From Eubacterium sp. (lineage in GTDB: Bacteria > Bacillota > Clostridia > Acetivibrionales > DSM-1351): DNA of 35,655 nucleotides. This document shows positions 8,171-16,915 of this stretch, one piece after another. Numbering within the stretch: position 1 is the stretch's first letter; every line of letters starts with the position of its first letter. The stretch is from the NCBI GenBank assembly GCA_029266335.1, contig JAQSXC010000026.1:1-35655 (forward strand), given 5' to 3'. The translations under genes were made by a program, and so were the position numbers. The notes beneath the pieces are model-generated. The model did not search any database, was not told the DNA's origin, and saw only the letters and a program-made list of their open reading frames with translations.

Positions 8171-8731
8171 TTATTTAATACCTTTTTTAGAATATATCGT
8201 AAAAATTCCTGCAAAAGTTGCCCCCAATATATCACAGATCATATCAATATTATTATCAGCAATACTGCTTTGATTTTCAGTTTTAAATATAACATCAAGA
8301 AGATACTCTCCTATTTCGAAGACAGTTCCTAAAAAAGAACCCAATAACAAAATAAATATAAAAACCATGTGTCGTGGAATACGCTCAAAATGTCCTTCCT
8401 TTTCGGCTATTGAGAATATAAAAAGTGAAAAGGAAAAGGTACCAAATACGTGCAATAGTTTATCAAAATAAACTGATGTATTGTAGAGTTGGAGGTAATC
8501 ACCGAGAAAACCGTTTGCCAGTAATGATACGATCACAGAGATTCTAATAAAGTTTGTAATGGTAATCCCTTTTTTATGTTCGTATAATAAAAAAAGTAGA
8601 TATAGAAGCAGAACAGCAGCTGAAAATCCTGAGTTCATATATTTCTTTTGTGGTATAAATGCCAGGATTAATGAAATCTGTAAAATAAAAAAAACAATAT
8701 TTATTAACTTTGCATTTAGTTTTCTGTTCAT
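8171..8731 (-). CDS. DUF2238-like (YjdF-type) integral membrane protein
   Basis: A 186-aa protein with about five hydrophobic segments (residues 10-25, 32-48, 60-78, 95-108, 120-145) and a final one near 165-180. The conserved-looking polar positions FDKLLHVFGTF, FEIGEYLLD and NNIDMICDILGA match the pattern of DUF2238 membrane proteins, where a D/H pair, an acidic helix and a D-x3-D-x2-GA segment recur. Function is unknown in that family. The start has a CGGGAGAA ribosome site. An 88-nt nested inverted repeat lies about 90 bp upstream in its leader region, between it and the PilZ gene. Confidence 0.65.
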   Translation of the reverse strand: MNRKLNAKLINIVFFILQISLILAFIPQKKYMNSGFSAAVLLLYLLFLLYEHKKGITITNFIRISVIVSLLANGFLGDYLQLYNTSVYFDKLLHVFGTFSFSLFIFSIAEKEGHFERIPRHMVFIFILLLGSFLGTVFEIGEYLLDVIFKTENQSSIADNNIDMICDILGATFAGIFTIYSKKGIK

Positions 8732-8818
8732 AATGACTTCTCCCGGAGATACTTATATATAGAAAGTTTGATTCCACATAAATTTTGTGATTAATTAAGT
8801 CTATTTATACTCAGAACT

Positions 8819-8906
8819 AAAAAAGAAGCCTGTCCTGAAGTGCATCCTAAGCGTTAGACAAATAAACTAACATATACTGGTGCACCTCATCCCTGGCCTC
8901 TTTTTT
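8819..8906. repeat. Nested three-stem inverted repeat (candidate structured RNA or complex terminator)
   Basis: Three successive stems nest. AAAAAAGAAGCC (8819-8830) pairs with GGCCTCTTTTTT (8895-8906) with one mismatch. GTGCATC (8840-8846) pairs with GGTGCAC (8879-8885). GTTAG (8853-8857) pairs with CTAAC (8867-8871) around a 9-nt loop. The internal loops are nearly symmetric (9/9 and 6/7 nt). On the minus strand it follows the PilZ gene and ends in GGCTTCTTTTTT, so termination is the simplest reading. The internal architecture is more elaborate than a usual terminator. Confidence 0.6.
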
Positions 8907-8926
8907 ATAAATCACAGGTTTTAAAA

Positions 8927-9250
8927 TTAATCTTCAATATTGCATGTACTTCGCATTAACTCGTCTATTTCTTCCCGATCGAAATCTGACAAATCATGAA
9001 ATTCGATTTCAAAGCCTTTATAAAGTTGGCTTTTAACTATACCGTTAATATCCAAGTGTACATCTACAGGAATACCTTTGAGCCTTATTTTCAACTTAAC
9101 CCTCATATTTGCGTGCAATGCTGCAGGGGTTTCAAGTCTCATAGCCTCAGCCGACATATCAATAATCTTAAAATTGTCTGCTACATTGGTATCCGTATAA
9201 AGTTTTCCATCTCCGGTGACATTGCAGCTTGCGTATTTCGTTGTATTCAT
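8927..9250 (-). CDS. PilZ-domain-like protein, degenerate c-di-GMP motif
   Basis: A 107-aa protein. The start at 9250 (MNTTKYA) is set by AAAGGAGGGGG just upstream; the frame is open further up, to 9343, without a ribosome site. The fold pattern resembles a stand-alone PilZ beta-barrel: IIDMSAEAMRLET at the usual D/NxSxxG position, then KLKIRLKGIPVDVHLDINGIVKSQ and GFEIEFHDLSDFDREEIDELMRS at the end. The Arg-rich RxxxR c-di-GMP loop is not seen and the Gly of DxSxxG is replaced, so nucleotide binding is doubtful. It is probably a signalling or surface-motility accessory protein; a PilZ-like fold without c-di-GMP binding is the best guess. Confidence 0.6.
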   Translation of the reverse strand: MNTTKYASCNVTGDGKLYTDTNVADNFKIIDMSAEAMRLETPAALHANMRVKLKIRLKGIPVDVHLDINGIVKSQLYKGFEIEFHDLSDFDREEIDELMRSTCNIED

Positions 9251-9420
9251 AAAACCCCCTCCTTTAGGTATGATTAAATAATAACTTCCCCATTTTAAGT
9301 CTGCTATTTTCCACCAATACGACTTTGTCTTGACGAAAAACATCTCGCCTTAAAACGGAGTTTTATTATTTAATCATGCCTTAATTAGTATATTCCCACA
9401 TATTCTCGCTGAAAAACATT

Positions 9421-9499
9421 TTGATATGAAATTCTAAAATTTTAAATTCGTTTACAATAAACATCCAATTGATATGAAATTCTGAAATTTTAAATTCGT
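9421..9499. repeat. Two 31-bp direct repeats, 48-bp period
   Basis: Copy one (9421-9451) and copy two (9469-9499) begin TTGATATGAAATTCT and end AATTTTAAATTCGT; they differ at a single base (A to G). Each centres on TAAAATTTTA or a near-match of it. They lie in the AT-rich spacer just downstream of the response regulator stop at 9517 (minus strand). Confidence 0.85.
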
Positions 9500-9516
9500 C
9501 GAAATAAAATCCAATT

Positions 9517-10119
9517 TTATACATTAAAAGTTTTATAGAACCAATAAAACCTTTCGGCTTTATCAAACTGTTCCATACCTTTATATGCCTCGCTGATAAC
9601 CAAATATGTTTCGGGATCATTCAATTCCGATGATAAAGCTCTTTTGGCAAACTCCAGGGCCTTGTCATATTGTTTGTTTTCCAGAAACACCCTGGCATCC
9701 CCAATTAAATCCTCTGATTTTGCAATTTCCTTTTTGGCATTTTCTATTTCCGCACTCAGGAATCTGTTATCAAATTCTTTTAATACACTTCTTATTTTAT
9801 CTGCTGAAAACGGTTTCTGGACATAGGCTACTGCACCCAGGTTTGTACAATCAACTGCGTTTTTAACTGTTGCATATGCCGTAATAATTATTACCGGAGT
9901 TTTGATGCCAAGATCTCTGATTCTTTTTAAGACTTCTGTACCACGGATTTCAGGCAGTTTTATGTCTAAAAAGGCCAAATCGAAGTTATGGTTCACAAAC
10001 ATTTCCAAAGCCTGCTTCCCATCGCTTGCTGACCTGACTTCATAGCCTTCAAGCTCCAGACATTTTGTAAGGATCATCCTGATATTTTTAGTATCATCTA
10101 CTATTAAAACTTTTTTCAT
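9517..10119 (-). CDS. Response regulator: receiver domain plus C-terminal TPR-like helices, no DNA-binding domain
   Basis: A 200-aa protein. The receiver domain (residues 1-118) has all key residues: D8/D9, phospho-acceptor D52 in AFLDIKLP, T80 in IIITAY, and K102 in VQKPF. The C-terminal half is helical, with tetratricopeptide-like patterns (ARVFLENKQYDKALEFAKRAL, then DPETYLVISEAYKGMEQFDKAERF). No winged helix or other DNA-binding output is present, so it probably signals by protein contact. It overlaps the sensor kinase gene by 4 bp (ATGA), so they form a cognate pair. A KdpE-type role would need an unseen partner. Confidence 0.88.
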   Translation of the reverse strand: MKKVLIVDDTKNIRMILTKCLELEGYEVRSASDGKQALEMFVNHNFDLAFLDIKLPEIRGTEVLKRIRDLGIKTPVIIITAYATVKNAVDCTNLGAVAYVQKPFSADKIRSVLKEFDNRFLSAEIENAKKEIAKSEDLIGDARVFLENKQYDKALEFAKRALSSELNDPETYLVISEAYKGMEQFDKAERFYWFYKTFNV

Positions 10120-11966
10120 AGCTTATGTTCCCTTCCTGTAATATTTAATGTAAATGTAAAGCTGCTCCCGACATCAAGTTCACTTTCACACCAAATCCTG
10201 CCTTGATGTGCCTCTATGATATCCCTTACAACAGCCAGCCCCAGCCCGGTTCCCCGCACTTCGAAGTCACCGTCCTTTACCTGGACAAATTTTTCAAAGA
10301 TTTTATCAATATATTCTTTTGGAATTCCTGTACCTGTATCTTTAACCGTAACATAAACCATATTTTCTTTTTCCATTGCACTGACACTGATTTCATCGCC
10401 TGCATTTGTATATTTTAAGGCATTGGAAATCAGGTTGTTCAACACCCATGTGATTTTCTCAAAGTCGGCAATAACAGCAGGAATATCCTCCTCACAATTA
10501 AAATATATTGTCTTATCCTGCTGTTCTGCTAAATGGTAAAATGGCTTAACTGCAAATTCAATAATGTCATCAATGGATAAATTCTGAAATCTGTACACAG
10601 CCTTACCGGACTCAATCCGTGTTAATTCCAGCAAGTCGTTCACCAGATTTGTAAGACGGTCGCCATCTTCACGAATAGCTTTCATGAACTGCATCTGGTC
10701 ATCATTCAGCTGTCCCAGACCTTCATCTATTAAAACATCGGTGCCCATCATTATTGAGGTCAGCGGCGTTTTAAACTCATGAGAAATGGTTGCTATAAAA
10801 TCGGTACGTATCTTTTCAAGCTCCTTCAGCTGTGTAACATTCTGGAATGCAACAATCATTCCCGATAGATTGGCATTATTATCCTTAACTGCAGTTACAA
10901 TTATATTGAAATAATAGGCCTCATTATCAGTGTTTATAAAAAATATTTTCTGCAGGGTCTCATTTTCCGACTTGAAAGTACTTGAAATAAAATCAAAAAT
11001 TTCACCATTTCTGATACCCTCCAGAAAGTGCTTGTTAGTAAGCCCTTCCTCACTGACTTTAAAAATCTTTTCAAAAGCATTATTCATTAGAATTACTCTG
11101 TAATCAGGATCAAGCACAACAAGAGGATCTGAAATACTTTTAACAATGGCAAGTGATTTATTTTTTTCTGCAAGCAGTTTTCCCAAAGTACTTTGCTCGT
11201 ATTGCTGCAGGCGCTTGGTCATATTATTGAACTCAATGGACAGCTCTCCGATTTCATCTTTTGTACTTATATCGGCTTGCTGATTTAAATCTCCTGCCTT
11301 AATCAGTTTCATTGTCTGGGTTAGCAAGGTTATAGGTGCAAGAAACCTGTTTGTAAAAAATCTGGATACTCCAAAACCGCCAATAATTGCAACGATTGAG
11401 ATGCCTAAAACCAAATACATGGAATTTTGAGCATTTTTTGTGGCCACATCCTTACTGTTGAACATGGCTTTTTCGTTTAAAATGCTTAACTGCGTGAGTT
11501 CATCCTTAGTATTAATGAAATTGGGCATCATTTTATTATTATAAAATTCATTTGCTTTTTCAATTCCCTGTTGGACACGGATTTCCTGCAGATCTAAGAA
11601 TAATTTTACATAGTTGGAATAGGAAACCTTTACAGTGTCTATCAGTTGGTGCTCCCCTTTTTCCGTTAAATTGTTGGCACCTGTATTAAACCATTTTAAG
11701 AACTCTTCATTATTTCCGGAGAACAGCTCCTTACCCTTATCAGTATCAACACTTATATATATCAGAACAGCACTATCCTGACGTTCTAAAGCTTCTGTCA
11801 TTTTAGCCGCCGCATTAATACTTTTATAGTTTGCAATCATTAAACTGTCAATTGCCCTGCTAAGGTTAAAAAGATTTATCGAAGCAGTGATACCAACAAT
11901 TGCAATTAATATTACAAGGCTTAAAAATAATACCGATATCTTGCCTTTTAATGTCTTTGTTATCAT
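10116..11966 (-). CDS. Sensor histidine kinase (HAMP-PAS-HisKA-HATPase)
   Basis: A 616-aa membrane kinase. Transmembrane helices lie at about residues 10-31 and 182-204, bracketing a helical extracytoplasmic sensor of roughly 150 residues (four-helix-bundle-like). Then come HAMP (205-257), PAS (272-380), HisKA with phospho-acceptor H396 in ATISHEFKTPLTS, and HATPase_c with N-box NLISNALKYT, G1 DTGTGIPKE and G2 RGTGLGLAVV. All catalytic motifs look intact. It is cotranscribed with the receiver-TPR protein and divergent from the kdp operon across a 287-bp region. The position suggests a link to potassium or osmotic stress, but the domains are not those of KdpD. Confidence 0.93.
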   Translation of the reverse strand: MITKTLKGKISVLFLSLVILIAIVGITASINLFNLSRAIDSLMIANYKSINAAAKMTEALERQDSAVLIYISVDTDKGKELFSGNNEEFLKWFNTGANNLTEKGEHQLIDTVKVSYSNYVKLFLDLQEIRVQQGIEKANEFYNNKMMPNFINTKDELTQLSILNEKAMFNSKDVATKNAQNSMYLVLGISIVAIIGGFGVSRFFTNRFLAPITLLTQTMKLIKAGDLNQQADISTKDEIGELSIEFNNMTKRLQQYEQSTLGKLLAEKNKSLAIVKSISDPLVVLDPDYRVILMNNAFEKIFKVSEEGLTNKHFLEGIRNGEIFDFISSTFKSENETLQKIFFINTDNEAYYFNIIVTAVKDNNANLSGMIVAFQNVTQLKELEKIRTDFIATISHEFKTPLTSIMMGTDVLIDEGLGQLNDDQMQFMKAIREDGDRLTNLVNDLLELTRIESGKAVYRFQNLSIDDIIEFAVKPFYHLAEQQDKTIYFNCEEDIPAVIADFEKITWVLNNLISNALKYTNAGDEISVSAMEKENMVYVTVKDTGTGIPKEYIDKIFEKFVQVKDGDFEVRGTGLGLAVVRDIIEAHQGRIWCESELDVGSSFTFTLNITGREHKL

Positions 11967-11999
11967 TCATTTTAACCCCTTAAAATTATTGTTATATTT

Positions 12000-12028
12000 A
12001 GTATATGATTACAGGTATTTTTTATCAA
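12000..12028 (-). promoter_or_regulatory. Predicted promoter of the histidine kinase/response regulator operon
   Basis: On the minus strand, a -35 TTGATA (12028-12023) and a -10 TATACT (12005-12000) are separated by exactly 17 bp. The kinase ATG at 11966 is about 27 bp downstream of the expected start. Confidence 0.6.
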
Positions 12029-12071
12029 GGAACTATACTATCGTATTTTGGAAAGAAAAAGAGATAACACT

Positions 12072-12155
12072 ATGAGTAATGGTGATAAATTTGATTGAAT
12101 GCTTTTTACGGTATGGGCAGCAGGAGGAATCAAATTTCTTCAAGCTTTAGTTTGA
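12072..12155 (+). other. kdp leader: two abutting tiny ORFs and an inverted repeat
   Basis: In the 287-bp divergent spacer, ATG at 12072 opens an 8-residue frame (MSNGDKFD, stop 12096-12098). It is followed with no gap by ATG 12099, encoding MLFTVWAAGGIKFLQALV (stop 12153-12155). AAATTTGATT (12087-12096) and AATCAAATTT (12128-12137) form a 10-bp inverted repeat spanning the junction. They could be leader peptides with an attenuator-like hairpin, or chance. No convincing sigma-A promoter for kdp was found in the spacer. Confidence 0.3.
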
Positions 12156-12253
12156 CAAGCATTCCGAATTATAATCAAAACTGTGAATCAAGTTTCTACG
12201 GTTGAACAAAATAGTAATGTCAGTTGGGTTATTTCTGAAAAGGAGGTTAAATA

Positions 12254-12343
12254 ATGTTTGATTTTATTATAGCGCTGACTATATTAATATGCTTCGGTTC
12301 AGTGATTTTTTTCTTGAATTGGTGCAGCAGGCAAATTGAATAA
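12254..12343 (+). CDS. Small membrane protein preceding kdpF
   Basis: A 29-aa ORF (ATG 12254, stop 12341-12343) with a strong AGGAGG 8 nt upstream. It is almost entirely one hydrophobic helix (FDFIIALTILICFGSVIFF) ending in a polar NWCSRQIE tail. Comparable one-helix ORFs with a Cys-containing polar end occur ahead of kdpF in kdp operons of other bacteria, as far as I recall. It is the first gene of the operon, 18 bp before kdpF. The likely role is a small accessory or stabilising subunit of the Kdp pump; this is inference from position. Confidence 0.6.
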   Translation: MFDFIIALTILICFGSVIFFLNWCSRQIE

Positions 12344-12361
12344 ATTGTGGAGGATTTAATT

Positions 12362-12439
12362 ATGACCGTTTTAATTGGAATTGTAGTTCTATTGTTTTTA
12401 TATTTGGGGTATGTGTTGATTCACCCGGAAAAATTTTAG
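12362..12439 (+). CDS. kdpF: KdpF, small subunit of the K+-transporting ATPase
   Basis: A 25-aa single-helix protein (ATG 12362, stop 12437-12439) with GGAGG upstream. It has the family shape: a hydrophobic run followed by the terminal LGYVLIHPEKF, matching the usual GYLxYALxxPEKF end of KdpF. KdpF sits between KdpA and KdpB in the membrane and stabilises the KdpABC complex (family knowledge). It lies 16 bp before kdpA, the normal order. Confidence 0.88.
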   Translation: MTVLIGIVVLLFLYLGYVLIHPEKF

Positions 12440-12455
12440 TTGGGGGTAATATAGC

Positions 12456-14135
12456 ATGGAAATTATTCAAATTTTAATAACTCTTGCTCTTTTGGCAGCA
12501 CTTGTGATTCCAACCGGCAAATATGTATATAAAGTCATAACCGGTGAAAAATCTTTTTTTGACCCCTTCTTTGACAGAGTTGACGGGCTTATTTACAAAC
12601 TCACAGGTGTTAAAAGGTCTGAAATGGGTTGGAAACAATATGTTGTTTCACTGGTTATAACAAATCTTGTTATGGTCGTTCTTGTTTACTTACTATTCAG
12701 ACTTCAGGGGTACTTAGGTTTAAATCCGAACAAAAACGGAAATATGGAGGAGTCACTGGCTTTCAATACTGCAATTAGTTTTATAACCAATACTAATCTG
12801 CAGCATTACAGCGGTGAATGGGGATTAACCTATTTATCACAAATGGCAGCTATTACATTTTTAATGTTTACATCAGCTGCTACCGGCTTCGCTGCCGCAG
12901 CGGCATTTATACGCGGTATAACAGGCAAAACAAAAAACGTTGGGAATTTTTTTGTTGATGTTATCAGAATTACAACAAGAATTTTAATACCGGTATCAAT
13001 TGCCGTTACTTTACTTTTGGTGTGGCAGGGTGTGCCGCAGACACTTTCAGGCAATCAGACAGTAACTACTATTGAGGGCACTATGCAGGATATTCCATTA
13101 GGACCTGTAGCCAGTCTGGAAGCCATAAAGCATGTGGGTACCAATGGTGGTGGTTTTTGGGGAGCAAACTCCTCCCATCCGTTTGAAAATCCTACACCAT
13201 TAACAAACGTTATTGAAATACTGGCAATGATGCTGCTCCCGGCGTCACTGGTCTATACTTTCGGCCTGATGCTGAAGAACAAAAAACAGGGGTGGGTTAT
13301 TTTTGCGGCAATGGCAATATTGTTTCTAATTTCATTGACTGTGTGCTTTGTTTCCGAGAAGGCAGGCAATCCAGCCCTGGCAGATATAGGGTTAAACCAG
13401 GCTGTGGGCAATATGGAAGGTAAAGAGGTGCGTTTTGGGATCGCTCAGTCAGCGCTGTTTACGACAGTTACAACAGCATTTACTACCGGTTCCGTCAATA
13501 ACATGCATGACTCTTTAACTCCACTCGGCGGCTTGGTGCCATTGGCACAAATGATGCTCAACGTAGTATTCGGCGGTAAAGGCGTCGGATTTATGAATAT
13601 GATGATGTATGCAATATTGGCTGTGTTCCTGTGTGGCTTGATGGTTGGCCGAACTCCTGAATTTCTGGGAAAGAAAATTGAAGGAAAAGAAATGAAATTA
13701 ATAGCACTAACTATATTAGTTCATCCGTTCATTATTCTAATCCCATCTGCAATTTCCCTGATTGCGCAATCAGGACTGGCAGGTATTACAAATCCTGGCT
13801 TTCACGGACTCTCCCAAATACTTTATGAGTTTACTTCATCTGCAGCAAACAATGGTTCCGGTTTTGAAGGATTAGCAGATAATACTATGTTCTGGAATAT
13901 TTCCACAGGCCTTGTAATGTTCTTTGGAAGGTATATTTCCATAATAGCTTTATTGGCCGTGGCAGGTTCGCTGGCAGCAAAAAAAGAAGTTCCCGTGGGA
14001 ATTGGAACATTTAAGACAGATAATAAACTATTTACATTTATATTGATAGCTGTAGTGCTGATTGTAGGAGCCCTGACATTCTTTCCCGCTATTTCACTGG
14101 GACCGATTGCAGAGCACTTGACACTTGGTAGATAG
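12456..14135 (+). CDS. kdpA: K+-transporting ATPase subunit A (channel-like)
   Basis: A 559-aa protein, the expected length for KdpA, with about ten transmembrane helices. The four selectivity-filter segments are all recognisable: SFITNTNLQHYSGE, GTNGGGFWGANSSHPFENPT, TTGSVNNMHDS and SSAANNGSGFEGL. KdpA is the superfamily-of-K-transporters subunit that binds potassium before its transfer to KdpB. The start has GGGGGT 9 nt upstream. The kdpB ATG is 12 bp after the kdpA stop, in the usual operon order. Confidence 0.98.
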   Translation: MEIIQILITLALLAALVIPTGKYVYKVITGEKSFFDPFFDRVDGLIYKLTGVKRSEMGWKQYVVSLVITNLVMVVLVYLLFRLQGYLGLNPNKNGNMEESLAFNTAISFITNTNLQHYSGEWGLTYLSQMAAITFLMFTSAATGFAAAAAFIRGITGKTKNVGNFFVDVIRITTRILIPVSIAVTLLLVWQGVPQTLSGNQTVTTIEGTMQDIPLGPVASLEAIKHVGTNGGGFWGANSSHPFENPTPLTNVIEILAMMLLPASLVYTFGLMLKNKKQGWVIFAAMAILFLISLTVCFVSEKAGNPALADIGLNQAVGNMEGKEVRFGIAQSALFTTVTTAFTTGSVNNMHDSLTPLGGLVPLAQMMLNVVFGGKGVGFMNMMMYAILAVFLCGLMVGRTPEFLGKKIEGKEMKLIALTILVHPFIILIPSAISLIAQSGLAGITNPGFHGLSQILYEFTSSAANNGSGFEGLADNTMFWNISTGLVMFFGRYISIIALLAVAGSLAAKKEVPVGIGTFKTDNKLFTFILIAVVLIVGALTFFPAISLGPIAEHLTLGR

Positions 14136-14147
14136 GGGGATGATCAC

Positions 14148-16211
14148 ATGGACAAAAACGGAAAAGCATCAAAGAAGAGCTGGATAACCAAGGAAATACT
14201 GTTAAATGCTATAAGGGATTCATTTAAAAAGCTAAACCCGAAAGATATGATTAAAAATCCTGTTATGTTTGTAGTTGAAGTGGGATTTATTATTACTCTG
14301 GTCCTGACCCTTTTCCCAAATCTGATTGAGAAAAATGGCAATGCCTTATATAACGGTATTGTATCTGTAATACTTTTTGTCACAATTCTTTTTGCCAATT
14401 TTGCTGAAGCTGTTGCAGAAGGCAGAGGCAAAGCTCAGGCTGAGAGCATGAAGAAAACCAAAAAGGATACTCCGGCAAAGCTTCTGGACAAAAACGGAAA
14501 CGTTAAAATTCTTAATTCAAATGAAATCAAAAAGGGAGATATTGTTTTATGTGAAATTGGTGATGTAATTCCCAATGACGGAGAGGTTATCGAGGGTCTG
14601 GCCTTTGTGGACGAATCAGCCATTACAGGCGAATCGGCTCCAGTAATGAAGGAAGCCGGCGGAGACTTCAGTTCCGTAACCGGGGGCACCAAAATAAAAA
14701 GTGACTGGCTGAAGATCAGAATTACCGCAACTCCGGGAGAGTCATTCCTTGATAAGATGATAAGTCTGGTAGAAGGTGCTTCAAGGCAGAAAACTCCCAA
14801 TGAAATAGCATTAACAACTGTTCTTGTAAGTCTTACAATGATTTTCCTGATTGTGGTTGTTGCACTGTATCCCATGGCAGATTATACAGGTGTGAAAATA
14901 TCAGTATCTACATTGATTGCCTTGCTGGTCTGCCTCATACCCACAACAATTGGAGGCTTATTATCAGCCATAGGTATTGCGGGCATGGACAGGGTTACAC
15001 GCTTTAACGTAATAGCAATGTCGGGAAAAGCAGTTGAAGCCTGTGGGGATGTTGATACCATGATACTGGATAAGACCGGGACCATTACCTTCGGAAACAG
15101 GCTGGCAGCGGAATTTATCCCGGTTGGCAAATCAACTCAGGAAAATATTGCACGCTTTGCATTGATTGCCTCATTAAAGGATGAAACTCCCGAAGGACGT
15201 TCAGTTGTGGAACTGGCAGCCAAACAAGGTGTGGATATAAATAAATCGGAATATGATAAGGCTGAAAATGTGGAATTTACCAGCCAGACACGCATGAGCG
15301 GACTGAATCTTCCAAACGGTGCTCAAGTGAGAAAAGGTGCTTCCGATACCATTCAGAAATACGTTACAGACTTAGGTGGAGTAATCCCTGAAGATTTACA
15401 GCTAAATGTTGATAAAATATCCAAACTTGGCGGTACTCCGCTGGTGGTATGTGTTGATAAGGAAATAATTGGTGTCATCTATTTAAAGGATACTGTTAAA
15501 CCCGGACTTGTTCAGAGATTTGAGCGTCTGCGTCAGATAGGTATTAAAACAGTAATGTGCACCGGCGATAATCCGTTGACCGCTCAGACCATAGCAAAGG
15601 AAGCGGGAGTTGACGACTTTATTGCAGAATGTAAGCCGGAGGACAAAATAGATGTAATCAAACGTGAACAGGCCGAAGGCCGGCTTGTGGCCATGACCGG
15701 TGACGGTACAAATGATGCTCCGGCTTTGGCCCAGGCTGATGTGGGGCTTGCCATGAACAGCGGTACCACAGCTGCTAAGGAAGCTGCAAATATGGTTGAT
15801 CTGGATTCTGACCCTACAAAAATAATTGAGGTTGTTGAAATTGGGAAGCAGCTTTTGATAACCAGAGGCTCTCTGACAACTTTCAGCATTGCAAATGATG
15901 TGGCCAAGTATTTTGCCATAATTCCTGCAATGTTTACAATAGCCATACCTCAAATGAGTGTATTAAATGTCATGAGCCTTTCAACACCCCAGAGCGCAAT
16001 TCTTTCGGCGCTTATCTTCAATGCAGTTATTATTCCGGCTCTGATACCGATTGCCATGAGAGGTGTAAAATACAGACCCATGAGCGCCGAGGCTATGCTG
16101 GCAAAGAATATGCTGATTTACGGGCTGGGTGGAATGATAGTTCCGTTTATAGGCATTAAAATAATAGATATTCTTATAAACCCCATATTAAAGGTCTTGA
16201 ATTTGGGTTAA
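14148..16211 (+). CDS. kdpB: K+-transporting P-type ATPase subunit B
   Basis: A 687-aa P1A-type ATPase catalytic subunit. Landmarks are ITGESAPV in the actuator domain (TGES; in E. coli its serine is an inhibitory phosphorylation site), [21 protein letters not shown] in the membrane helix, the phosphorylated D308 in [16 protein letters not shown] in the nucleotide-binding domain, and [25 protein letters not shown] in the hinge. ATP hydrolysis here drives high-affinity K+ uptake together with KdpA. No motif is missing. It lies 14 bp upstream of kdpC. Confidence 0.98.
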   Translation: MDKNGKASKKSWITKEILLNAIRDSFKKLNPKDMIKNPVMFVVEVGFIITLVLTLFPNLIEKNGNALYNGIVSVILFVTILFANFAEAVAEGRGKAQAESMKKTKKDTPAKLLDKNGNVKILNSNEIKKGDIVLCEIGDVIPNDGEVIEGLAFVDESAITGESAPVMKEAGGDFSSVTGGTKIKSDWLKIRITATPGESFLDKMISLVEGASRQKTPNEIALTTVLVSLTMIFLIVVVALYPMADYTGVKISVSTLIALLVCLIPTTIGGLLSAIGIAGMDRVTRFNVIAMSGKAVEACGDVDTMILDKTGTITFGNRLAAEFIPVGKSTQENIARFALIASLKDETPEGRSVVELAAKQGVDINKSEYDKAENVEFTSQTRMSGLNLPNGAQVRKGASDTIQKYVTDLGGVIPEDLQLNVDKISKLGGTPLVVCVDKEIIGVIYLKDTVKPGLVQRFERLRQIGIKTVMCTGDNPLTAQTIAKEAGVDDFIAECKPEDKIDVIKREQAEGRLVAMTGDGTNDAPALAQADVGLAMNSGTTAAKEAANMVDLDSDPTKIIEVVEIGKQLLITRGSLTTFSIANDVAKYFAIIPAMFTIAIPQMSVLNVMSLSTPQSAILSALIFNAVIIPALIPIAMRGVKYRPMSAEAMLAKNMLIYGLGGMIVPFIGIKIIDILINPILKVLNLG

Positions 16212-16225
16212 GGAGGGATTAACTT

Positions 16226-16846
16226 ATGAAAGTTTTTTTAAGAGCAATCACTGTAACAATAGCGTTATTTATCCTGTGCGGCTTTATATATCCTCTTGCT
16301 ATGACCGGAATAAGTCAGCTGGTTTTTCACAAACAGGCCAACGGCAGCATTGTGGAAAGTAACGGTCGGGCTGTAGGCTCTGAACTGCTTGGTCAGAACT
16401 TTACAGATGCCCGGTTCTTTCACGGCAGAATTTCAGCCGTTAATTACAACACCTACAAACCGGAGGACAAAGTGCCCGATAAAGACGGTAAAACTGCCTA
16501 TTCCGGAGTATCTTCGGGTTCTGCAAACCTTGCACCTTCAAACCCAGCACTGACCGAACGCGTAAAAAAGGATATTGAAACATTTTTAATAGCAAACCCC
16601 GGAATTAAGAAAGAAGATATCCCTGCCGATCTTTTAACAAGCTCAGGCTCGGGACTTGATCCCAATATCAGCCCTGAAGCCGCAAGAATACAAATTCCTG
16701 CCATATCAAAAGCAAGCGGCCTTAGCAGCAAGGAGCTGGAAGGAATTGTAGACAAATATACTAACGGCAGAGCTCTGGGGATATTCGGCGAACCTCGTTT
16801 CAATGTACTTAAGGCTAATCTTGAAATATTGGGCAGGCTGAAATAA
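16226..16846 (+). CDS. kdpC: K+-transporting ATPase subunit C
   Basis: A 206-aa protein with one N-terminal transmembrane helix (about residues 7-29, [20 protein letters not shown]) and an extracytoplasmic domain. Family motifs are [34 protein letters not shown], and [21 protein letters not shown]. KdpC stabilises the complex and raises affinity for K+ or ATP. The start follows AAGGAGGG. The length is slightly above the E. coli protein (190 aa). A small membrane ORF follows 69 bp later, before the terminator. Confidence 0.97.
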   Translation: MKVFLRAITVTIALFILCGFIYPLAMTGISQLVFHKQANGSIVESNGRAVGSELLGQNFTDARFFHGRISAVNYNTYKPEDKVPDKDGKTAYSGVSSGSANLAPSNPALTERVKKDIETFLIANPGIKKEDIPADLLTSSGSGLDPNISPEAARIQIPAISKASGLSSKELEGIVDKYTNGRALGIFGEPRFNVLKANLEILGRLK

Positions 16847-16915
16847 GGAATTTGTTTCTAAAAATTTGTTTTATAGATAGAGATAAGCTGGTATGTTTGT
16901 TTTAAGGGAGTTTGA

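Noticed and set aside
9381-9620. 79-codon minus-strand frame covering the direct repeats
   Set aside because: It overlaps the response regulator end and owes its length to the AT-rich repeats; no start signal.
11967-12253. c-di-AMP (ydaO-type) riboswitch upstream of kdp
   Set aside because: Such switches are known before kdp in some Firmicutes, but the typical GGGG/CCAA and downstream conserved blocks were not found here.
15483-15953. 156-codon minus-strand frame
   Set aside because: It lies wholly opposite kdpB and has no ribosome site or recognisable domain.
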